Of a DNA stretch of 11,050 bases, positions 5,937 through 11,050 are shown piece by piece. The translations under genes and the position numbers were made by a program. Each line of letters starts with the position of its first letter. The stretch's first letter is position 1. This stretch comes from Oscillospiraceae bacterium (GTDB taxonomy: Bacteria > Bacillota_A > Clostridia > Oscillospirales > Oscillospiraceae), in assembly GCA_017550765.1 (NCBI GenBank), contig JAFZOC010000158.1:1-11050 (forward strand), read 5' to 3'. Under the pieces are notes generated by a model. The model was not told where the DNA came from, ran no database searches, and saw only the letters and a list, made by a program, of their open reading frames with translations.

Positions 5937-6177
5937 TACGATCCTCAACATCCTGGTGATCCTGGGCCTGGTGGTCTCCGCGATCCTGGCGGTCCACTTT
6001 GAAGAGCACCTGTCCGCGGTCATCGCCCTGGGCGTCACGGGCCTCTTCGCGGCGGCGGCCTTCCTGCTGCTGCACGCGCCGGACGTGGCCATCTCCGAGG
6101 CGGCCGTGGGCGCGGCGCTGGTCCCGCTGATCTTCATCGTCACGCTGCGTAAGATCAAAGGAGGGGACGAGAAATGA
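5929..6177 (+). CDS. mbhD: DUF4040-type subunit, MbhD (MrpA central segment-like)
   Basis: An 82-residue protein with three hydrophobic segments (about 4-22, 29-48, 55-73). It matches the DUF4040 family, which corresponds to part of the C-terminal region of MrpA and exists as a separate subunit in Mbh hydrogenases. The signature is APDVAISEAAVGAAL (50-64), the APDVAxTEAxVG pattern; Asp52 and Glu57 lie in or near the membrane and are candidates for ion handling. GGGAGG at 5917-5922 is 6 bases before the ATG. A separate mbhD-mbhE pair in place of a full mrpA gene is a main reason for calling this an Mbh-type cluster and not an ordinary Mrp antiporter. Confidence 0.92.
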   Translation: MINTILNILVILGLVVSAILAVHFEEHLSAVIALGVTGLFAAAAFLLLHAPDVAISEAAVGAALVPLIFIVTLRKIKGGDEK

Positions 6178-6527
6178 AGAAATTCCTGACTTGGGTCTCT
6201 CTGGGCGTGCTGCTGGTGGCCATGTTCGCCGCGAGCCTCACCATGGGGCAGCTCCCGCCCACCTATGACGGCAGCAAGGCCACGGTCTCCGTGGCGGAGC
6301 TGCAGAAAGATCCCGCGAGCTTCGACGACTCCACCGCGGACGGCGCCGCCGCTGCCATCGTGCAGCAGGATCTGGCGAAGTCCCACGCCGTCAACGACGT
6401 GACCTCGATCGTCTTCGACTTCCGTGGCTATGATACCATGGGCGAGGCCTTCATCCTGATCACCGCCGTGGCCGGCAGCGCGGTCATCCTCTTTACCAAG
6501 AAGACGGGAGAGGAGGAAGAGAAATGA
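6174..6527 (+). CDS. mbhE: MbhE-like subunit (MrpA C-terminal segment-like)
   Basis: A 117-residue protein with one hydrophobic segment at each end (about 7-23 and 92-108) and an extracytoplasmic loop between them. The loop ends in VNDVTSIVFDFRGYDTMGEA (73-92), the xNxVTxIxxDxRGxDTxGE signature of the MrpA C-terminus and MbhE. The first part of the loop (about 27-70) is hydrophilic, rich in Ala, Asp and Ser, and not clearly conserved; it makes the protein somewhat longer than I would expect. The C-terminus is acidic (TGEEEEK). AAAGGAGG at 6157-6164 precedes the ATG, which overlaps the mbhD stop by ATGA. In Mbh it lies beside MbhD and helps link the antiporter-like part to the rest of the membrane arm. 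Confidence 0.88.
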   Translation: MKKFLTWVSLGVLLVAMFAASLTMGQLPPTYDGSKATVSVAELQKDPASFDDSTADGAAAAIVQQDLAKSHAVNDVTSIVFDFRGYDTMGEAFILITAVAGSAVILFTKKTGEEEEK

Positions 6528-6982
6528 ACGATAAGATCAAAGTCAAGAACATCGTTCTCGGCTCCGGCGCCGACAGCCTCATCCCCCTGATGATGGTGTA
6601 CATGCTGTACATCATCTTCCACGGACATCTGAGCCCCGGCGGCGGCTTCCAGGGCGGCGTGCTGATGGTGGCGGTGGTCACGATCCTGTATCTGGGCCAC
6701 GGCTACGAGACCACCACCCGGGCCCTGAGCGCGGGCTTCCTCCACGGCGCGGAGGGCTTCGCCTCCGTGGTGTATGTGGCCCTGGCCCTGATGGGCGTGG
6801 CGGTCGGTCTGCAGTTCTGCCAGAACATCCTGTTCCAGCAGGGCCAGATCGGCGATCTGTACAGCGCGGGCACCATCTTCTGGATGAACGTCACCGTCGG
6901 CGCCAAGGTCCTCACCGGCGTGGGCTCCATCGCGCTGCTGATGATCGGGCTGGTCAACGAGCCGGCCGATCGGAAAGGATGA
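6524..6982 (+). CDS. mbhF: MnhB/MrpB-like subunit, MbhF type
   Basis: A 152-residue protein with about four membrane helices (roughly 15-33, 42-58, 74-96, 115-143). The family signature GHLSPGGGFQGGV is at 34-46 (GHxxPGGGFxxG), and the last helix carries VTVGAKVLTGVGS, also typical of MrpB. It is one of the small subunits lining the antiporter part. AGGAGG at 6511-6516 lies 7 bases before the ATG; the start overlaps the mbhE stop by ATGA. The downstream gene follows after 10 bases. Confidence 0.94.
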   Translation: MNDKIKVKNIVLGSGADSLIPLMMVYMLYIIFHGHLSPGGGFQGGVLMVAVVTILYLGHGYETTTRALSAGFLHGAEGFASVVYVALALMGVAVGLQFCQNILFQQGQIGDLYSAGTIFWMNVTVGAKVLTGVGSIALLMIGLVNEPADRKG

Positions 6983-6992
6983 GGGCAAAGAC

Positions 6993-7343
6993 ATGATCAC
7001 ACTGAACTATATCGCTTCCTTCTTCCTCATCGTGCTGGGCCTGTACTGCATCGTGGTGAAATACGACCTGGTGAAGACGGTCATCGGCCTGAGCATCATG
7101 GACTACGGCGTGAACCTGCTGATCATCACGATCGGCTACAATCCCGGCGGCACCGCCCCCATCTTCACCGAGGGCGAGCTGACCCAGGCCAGCTACTTCG
7201 TCGACCCCATCCCCCAGGCTCTGACCCTGACCAGCATCGTCATCGGCGCCTGCGTCACGGCCATGTCCCTGTCTCTGGTCATCAAGCTCCGGGAGATGTA
7301 CGGCACCCTGGACACCCGTGAGATAAGGAGGCTGAGAGGATGA
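6993..7343 (+). CDS. mbhG: MnhC/NuoK-like subunit, MbhG type
   Basis: A 116-residue, three-helix protein of the MrpC/NuoK family. Helices are at about 5-23, 28-48 and 74-99. Signatures are GLSIMDYGVNLL (32-43) and VDPIPQALTLTSIVIG (70-85), the DPxPQALxLTAIVI pattern of MrpC, with a C-terminal cytoplasmic tail. It normally sits between the MbhH antiporter-like subunit and the MrpB-like subunit. GAGGG at 6981-6985 is a moderate ribosome binding site. The stop overlaps the mbhH start by ATGA. Confidence 0.94.
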   Translation: MITLNYIASFFLIVLGLYCIVVKYDLVKTVIGLSIMDYGVNLLIITIGYNPGGTAPIFTEGELTQASYFVDPIPQALTLTSIVIGACVTAMSLSLVIKLREMYGTLDTREIRRLRG

Positions 7344-9274
7344 ATTTCATGAACTTCCTTGATCCGCGGCACTTCCCGATCTTCACGATCATGCTCTACT
7401 TCCTGGGGGCCTTCCTGGTGGTCCTCTTCGGGAAGAAGCGCGCGGCGCGCAACATCATCTCCTTCCTGGCGACCGGCCTGAGCCTGACCCTGCTGGTGCT
7501 GCTGGTCAAGCCCATCATGCTGGAGCACCAGATCATCGCCTACTGGATGGGCGGACGGGAGCCCGCAGGCGGCTATGCCATCGGCATCGCCCTGGAAGTG
7601 GACGCCCTGAGCCTGTTCTTCGGCCTCCTGGTGGCCACGGCGGTGTTCGTCTCCTGCCTGTACTCCTTCTCGTACATGAGCCATGACGACAACGAGCCCC
7701 AGTACTACACCCTGTTCCTGATGCTGGCCGGCGGCGTCATGGGCCTGGTCCTCTCCGGCGACCTCTTCAACATGTTCATCATGGTGGAGATCCTGACCTT
7801 CGCGGCGGTGGCGCTGACGGCTTTCCGCAACAAGGTCACCGGCGCCCTGGAGGCGGCCTTCAAGTACCTGGTGGTGGGCTGCATCGGCTCCACCTGCATC
7901 CTGGCGGGCACCATCCTGCTCTATCAGCAGGCCCACACCCTGAACCTGGCGCAGCTGGCCACGATCATCCCGCTCTGCGAGGGCAAGAACATCTCCCTGG
8001 CCTTCGCGCTGCTGTTCATCGGCTTCTGCACCAAGGCCTTCATCGTGCCCTTCCACCCCCTGGCGGCGGACGCTCACGGCGCGGCCCCCGCGTCGATCTC
8101 GGTGCTGATCTCCGGTGTGCTCACCAAGAGCGGCATCTACGGCATCATCCGTCTGACCTACTTCCTGTTCCAGACCATGGGCCTCGGCACCATGCAGTTC
8201 TGGCTGGTGTTCCTGGGCTCCGTCAGCATGTTCGTGTGCGTGACCATGGCCCTGGCCCAGCACGACTTCAAGCGCCTGCTGGCCTTCCACTCCATCTCCC
8301 AGATCGGCTATGTGCTGGCGGCGGTGGGCCTGTCCACGGCGCTGGGCGCCTCCGCGGGCCTCTACCACGCCATGAACCACACCCTGTTCAAGGGCCTGCT
8401 GTTCCTTGCGGCCGGCGCTGTGCTGCATGAGACCGGCACCACGGACCTGGGCAAGCTGGGCGGTCTGGCCAAGAAGATGCCCCACACCACGGTCCTGTTC
8501 CTGGTCGGCGCCGCCTCCATCAGCGGCATCCCGCCCTTCAACGGCTTCGCCTCCAAGTGGCTGATCTACCAGGCCACCTACGAGAAGGCCGCCGAGACCG
8601 GCAACATCGGCTTCGCCCTGGTGACGATCGTGGCCCTGGTCACCTCCACGCTGACCCTGGCCTCCTTCGTGAAGGTCACCCAGTCGGTCTTCTTCGGCCA
8701 GCTGCCCGAGGAGTGCAAGAACGCCAAGGAAGTGCCCTTCGGCATGCGCTTCGCCATGGGCATCCTGGCGCTGCTGTGCGTGGTCACGGGCCTGTTCCCC
8801 AACGCGGTGCAGACCTATCTCACCGAGCCCGCCGCCCGGACCCTCTTCCGGGTCAGCGATTACATCAACGCCATGATGGGCCAGGGCTTCGCCCAGGACG
8901 TCATGGGCATGAGCGCCCCCGAGCCGGGCACCATCAGCTACCAGATCGTAGGCGTGTGGCAGCCGCTGAACTGGCTGTTCCTGCTGATGATCGCGCTGCT
9001 GAGCGTGTGCATCGTGGCCATCTCCTCCAAGTATGACGCGGTCCGCGAGAACAGGGGCAAGAAGATCGAGCCCAAGTACAGCCTCTTCTACGGCGGCGAA
9101 CAGACCGAGTTCTCCCAGGTGGGCGGCGGAGACCTGTTCTGGGGCTTCAAGCACAACTGGAGACACTACTTCAGCTTCATGCACGATCTCCACAGCGGCA
9201 TCGTCAATGACTACGCGCTCTGGGCCGTGATCGCACTCGCGCTCGCGATCCTGTACGCGCTGATCGTTCTGTAA
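7340..9274 (+). CDS. mbhH: MnhD/NuoN-like ion-translocating subunit MbhH with a C-terminal MbhI-like extension
   Basis: A 644-residue, many-helix protein of the proton-conducting antiporter family (MrpD, NuoL/M/N). Key parts: DLFNMFIMVE (141-150, with the conserved membrane Glu150), FKYLVVG (174-180), TKAFIVPFHPLAADAH (231-246, Lys232), SGVLTKSGIYG (258-268, Lys263), LLAFHSISQIGYVLAAVG (313-330) and HAMNHTLFKG (343-352). These charged residues form the ion path in relatives. The core ends near residue 500, the usual MrpD/MbhH length. Beyond it lie about 140 residues with a helix at 542-563, a hydrophilic stretch with a possible amphipathic segment (564-623) and a last helix at 624-644, resembling the small subunit MbhI. 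No separate mbhI gene follows. AAGGAGG at 7325-7331, 8 bases upstream, and the ATGA overlap support the start; Met4 at 7349 is an alternative. Confidence 0.95.
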   Translation: MNFMNFLDPRHFPIFTIMLYFLGAFLVVLFGKKRAARNIISFLATGLSLTLLVLLVKPIMLEHQIIAYWMGGREPAGGYAIGIALEVDALSLFFGLLVATAVFVSCLYSFSYMSHDDNEPQYYTLFLMLAGGVMGLVLSGDLFNMFIMVEILTFAAVALTAFRNKVTGALEAAFKYLVVGCIGSTCILAGTILLYQQAHTLNLAQLATIIPLCEGKNISLAFALLFIGFCTKAFIVPFHPLAADAHGAAPASISVLISGVLTKSGIYGIIRLTYFLFQTMGLGTMQFWLVFLGSVSMFVCVTMALAQHDFKRLLAFHSISQIGYVLAAVGLSTALGASAGLYHAMNHTLFKGLLFLAAGAVLHETGTTDLGKLGGLAKKMPHTTVLFLVGAASISGIPPFNGFASKWLIYQATYEKAAETGNIGFALVTIVALVTSTLTLASFVKVTQSVFFGQLPEECKNAKEVPFGMRFAMGILALLCVVTGLFPNAVQTYLTEPAARTLFRVSDYINAMMGQGFAQDVMGMSAPEPGTISYQIVGVWQPLNWLFLLMIALLSVCIVAISSKYDAVRENRGKKIEPKYSLFYGGEQTEFSQVGGGDLFWGFKHNWRHYFSFMHDLHSGIVNDYALWAVIALALAILYALIVL

Positions 9275-9287
9275 AGGAGGCGCAAGT

Positions 9288-10313
9288 ATGCAGATAGTAT
9301 TGGATGCGCTCCGGACCCTGGCATACGTGCTGATCTTCCCCGGCTTCCTGTTCTGCTTCCTGACCGGCCTTCTGCTCTGCGGCATCGACCGCAAGCTGGT
9401 GGCCAAGATGCAGAAGCGCGTAGGCCCTCCCATCCTCCAGCCTTTCTATGACTTCTTCAAACTCTGCGGCAAGGAGACCATCGTCCCCGCCTACGCCAAC
9501 AAGGCCATGTTCCTGACGGCCCCGCTGCTGGGCCTGGCGGCGCTGGTGGTGCTGCAGCTGTTCATCCCGGTCTTCCACGTGCAGCTGTTCAACAACGTGG
9601 CGGACGTGATCGTGATCTTGTACCTGCTGCTGATCCCGGCGGTGTCCATCATCCTGGGCGGCGCGGCCTCCGGCTCTCCCTACGCCGGCGTCGGCCTGAG
9701 CCGCGAGATGGTCACGGTGCTGGCCTGCGAGCTGCCCCTGGTGCTGGTGCTGCTGAGCGTGGGACGCGCGGTGGGCACGGCCATGGGCAAGGGCATCTGC
9801 TTCTCCCTGACCGACATCGTGAACTATCAGATGGCCAACGGCAGCCTGCTGCTGAAGGCCAGCCTGATCCCCGCTGCGGTCGCCTTCCTGATGGTGATCC
9901 CCGGCGAGACCGGCAACCACCCCTTCGACGCGGCGGAGGCCGAGACCGAGATCTGCGAAGGCATGCTGGCCGAGTACAGCGGCGCGCCTCTGGGCGTGTA
10001 CAAGCTGACCCACGGCATCAAGATGCTCACCATGACCAGCCTCTTCGTGATGCTGTTCCTGGGCGGCATCGGCGGCGGCATCAGCGCCCTGGTGGCTCTG
10101 ATGGGGCTGACCGGCGCGGCGGCTACCGCCGTCACGATCCTGCTGGACGTGCTGGTGCTGTTCCTGCTGTGCGTGGTGCTGACGGCGGTCTGCATCTCCC
10201 TGATCCACGCCATCACCGCCCGTCTCAAGATCGAGCAGATCTTCAAGTACTACTGGACCGTGGTCTCCGGGCTGGCCCTGCTGAGCCTGGTGCTGGTCTG
10301 GTACGGCCTGTAA
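9288..10313 (+). CDS. mbhM: NuoH/EchB-like membrane anchor subunit, MbhM type
   Basis: A 341-residue protein with about eight membrane helices, of the complex I ND1/NuoH family. It ties the electron-transfer arm to the membrane arm. Signatures: DRKLVAKMQKRVGPP (34-48; ExRxxAxxQxRxGP in complex I), GSPYAGVGLSRE (129-140), and NHPFDAAEAETE (210-221) continuing into EGMLAEYSG (224-232), the acidic loop important for coupling. Length fits the family (about 300-340). AAAGGAGG at 9273-9280 starts within the stop codon of mbhH and lies 7 bases before the ATG. It is followed after 12 bases by the small subunit. Confidence 0.95.
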   Translation: MQIVLDALRTLAYVLIFPGFLFCFLTGLLLCGIDRKLVAKMQKRVGPPILQPFYDFFKLCGKETIVPAYANKAMFLTAPLLGLAALVVLQLFIPVFHVQLFNNVADVIVILYLLLIPAVSIILGGAASGSPYAGVGLSREMVTVLACELPLVLVLLSVGRAVGTAMGKGICFSLTDIVNYQMANGSLLLKASLIPAAVAFLMVIPGETGNHPFDAAEAETEICEGMLAEYSGAPLGVYKLTHGIKMLTMTSLFVMLFLGGIGGGISALVALMGLTGAAATAVTILLDVLVLFLLCVVLTAVCISLIHAITARLKIEQIFKYYWTVVSGLALLSLVLVWYGL

Positions 10314-10325
10314 GGAGGACAGCGT

Positions 10326-10772
10326 ATGTTCAAGAAACTGATCGCCGAGAGCACCGGCAAGTCCCCGTGGCTCTTCCATATCAACGCCGGCTCCTGCAAC
10401 GGCTGCGACATCGAGCTGGTCTCCGTCCTGACCCCGCGCTATGACGCCGAACGCCTGGGCTTCAAGCTGACGGGCAGCCCCCGCCACGCCGACATCGTCG
10501 TGGTCACCGGCCCCGTCACCCAGCAGTCCCTGGAGCGCGTCCTGCGCTGCATCGAGCAGGTGCCCGATCCCAAGTGCATCGTCACCATGGGCTCCTGCCC
10601 CCAGTCCGGCAACGTCTTCCGCGGCAGCTACTCCGTGGCGGGCCCGCTCTCGAAGTACGTCCATGTGGACGTGGACGTGGCCGGCTGCACCCCCAAGCCC
10701 GAAGCCGTGATCGACGGGCTGTATCTGGCCACCCAGATCCTGGCGGAGAAGAGGAAGGAGATGAAAAAGTAA
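10326..10772 (+). CDS. mbhJ: NuoB-like [NiFe] hydrogenase small subunit, MbhJ/EchC type
   Basis: A 148-residue soluble protein carrying the [4Fe-4S] cluster next to the NiFe site; it passes electrons from the ferredoxin-like subunit to the large subunit. The four cluster cysteines are visible: GSCNGCD (22-28, Cys24 and Cys27), GSCPQSG (89-95, Cys91) and VAGCTPKPEAV (118-128, Cys121). TGPVTQQSL (61-69) is also typical. It has only one cluster and no signal peptide, as in group 4 enzymes and unlike the longer small subunits of group 1. The last motif reads GCTPKP instead of the usual GCPPxP. GGAGG lies upstream (10314-10318), 7 bases before the ATG. The TAA stop shares one base with the next start. 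Confidence 0.95.
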   Translation: MFKKLIAESTGKSPWLFHINAGSCNGCDIELVSVLTPRYDAERLGFKLTGSPRHADIVVVTGPVTQQSLERVLRCIEQVPDPKCIVTMGSCPQSGNVFRGSYSVAGPLSKYVHVDVDVAGCTPKPEAVIDGLYLATQILAEKRKEMKK

Positions 10773-11050
10773 TGGATCTTCCTTTCATCAGAGAAGCGCT
10801 CTCGAAGCTGTTCTCCAAGACCAGCTGTGAGATGTACGTCCCGGACAAGACCAAGGAGGGCGCGCCCAACTACCGCGGCCGCATCGTCTTCCATCCCGAA
10901 AAGTGCATCAACTGCATGATGTGCGAGCGGGTCTGCTCCGGCAACGCCATCACCCACGTGATCGAGAAGACCCCCGAGGGCGACGACAAGGTCACCCGCA
11001 CCTTCTACCTGGGCTCCTGCACCTTCTGCGCCACCTGCATGGACTTCTGC
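10772..11050 (+). CDS. mbhN: NuoI/EchF-like ferredoxin-type subunit, MbhN type (partial)
   Basis: The first 93 codons of a polyferredoxin subunit are present; the gene runs off the right edge with no stop. The protein begins MDLPFIREALSKLFSK. Two full [4Fe-4S] motifs of the CxxCxxCxxxC type are seen: CINCMMCERVC (Cys45, 48, 51, 55) and CTFCATCMDFC (Cys83, 86, 89, 93). Serine follows the first motif where proline is common. This subunit accepts electrons, probably from reduced ferredoxin, and passes them to the MbhJ cluster. About 10-60 more residues would be expected. GGAAGGAG at 10753-10760 is 11 bases upstream, and the ATG overlaps the mbhJ TAA by one base (TAATG). Confidence 0.92.
   Translation, partial: MDLPFIREALSKLFSKTSCEMYVPDKTKEGAPNYRGRIVFHPEKCINCMMCERVCSGNAITHVIEKTPEGDDKVTRTFYLGSCTFCATCMDFC

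Noticed and set aside
4811..9274. An ordinary stand-alone Mrp Na+/H+ antiporter operon.
   Set aside because: There is no full-length mrpA; its C-terminal parts are separate as mbhD and mbhE, and the genes are continuous with the hydrogenase subunits.
7193..9433. A 746-codon open frame on the minus strand opposite mbhH and the start of mbhM, and similar long minus-strand frames at 3058-4962, 283-1506, 1511-2572 and 9204-10664.
   Set aside because: Their products are rich in His, Gln, Gly, Ala and Asp with no domain, and they lie exactly opposite clear family genes. High GC with strong third-position bias produces such antisense frames.

Overview
The window carries one gene system, all on the + strand. 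It encodes a membrane-bound, energy-converting [NiFe] hydrogenase with an Mrp-type cation/proton antiporter module (Mbh-like, group 4d by gene content), plus part of the Hyp machinery that builds its NiFe(CN)2CO centre. DNA is GC-rich, Shine-Dalgarno sites are strong AGGAGG types, and genes are tightly packed with many ATGA stop/start overlaps. An intergenic repeat family of AGCTCCCC...GGGGAGCT type is also present. Together these suggest an anaerobic fermentative Bacillota/Clostridia, perhaps an Oscillospiraceae gut bacterium. This taxonomic guess is inference from style, not a database result.

Layout. Bases 1-2569 hold the maturation block: the 3' end of hypF, then hypC, hypD and hypE. HypC and hypD overlap. 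HypD and hypE are separated by a 109-base spacer holding two copies of a 35-base hairpin-bearing repeat. Bases 2570-2812 are a non-coding, hairpin-rich spacer that looks like the leader of the hydrogenase block. Bases 2813-4332 encode a NuoC-like subunit (MbhK/EchD) and the catalytic large subunit (MbhL/EchE), followed by hypA. After a 130-base gap (4681-4810) comes the Mrp-like antiporter block mbhA-B-C-D-E-F-G-H (MnhE, MnhF, MnhG, DUF4040, MrpA C-terminal-like, MnhB, MnhC, MnhD). Last come the membrane anchor (MbhM/NuoH), the small electron-transfer subunit (MbhJ/NuoB-like) and the two-cluster ferredoxin-like subunit (MbhN/NuoI-like), which is cut by the window edge.

How they work together. 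HypF and HypE make the cyanide ligand. HypC and HypD carry and assemble the Fe(CN)2CO unit. HypA delivers nickel into the large subunit MbhL. Electrons, presumably from reduced ferredoxin, pass through the two [4Fe-4S] clusters of MbhN and the cluster of MbhJ to the NiFe site in MbhL, where protons become H2. MbhM anchors this arm to the MbhA-H membrane arm, which by family knowledge exchanges H+ and Na+ and stores the energy as an ion gradient.

Points of interest are the gene order (K-L-hypA placed before A-H-M-J-N), an MbhH protein with a C-terminal extension that looks like a fused MbhI, a large subunit whose gene stops right after the DPCxxC motif so that no C-terminal protease step seems needed, and two sets of structured intergenic elements. 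No hypB, stand-alone mbhI, tRNA, rRNA, CRISPR array or transposase gene is visible.
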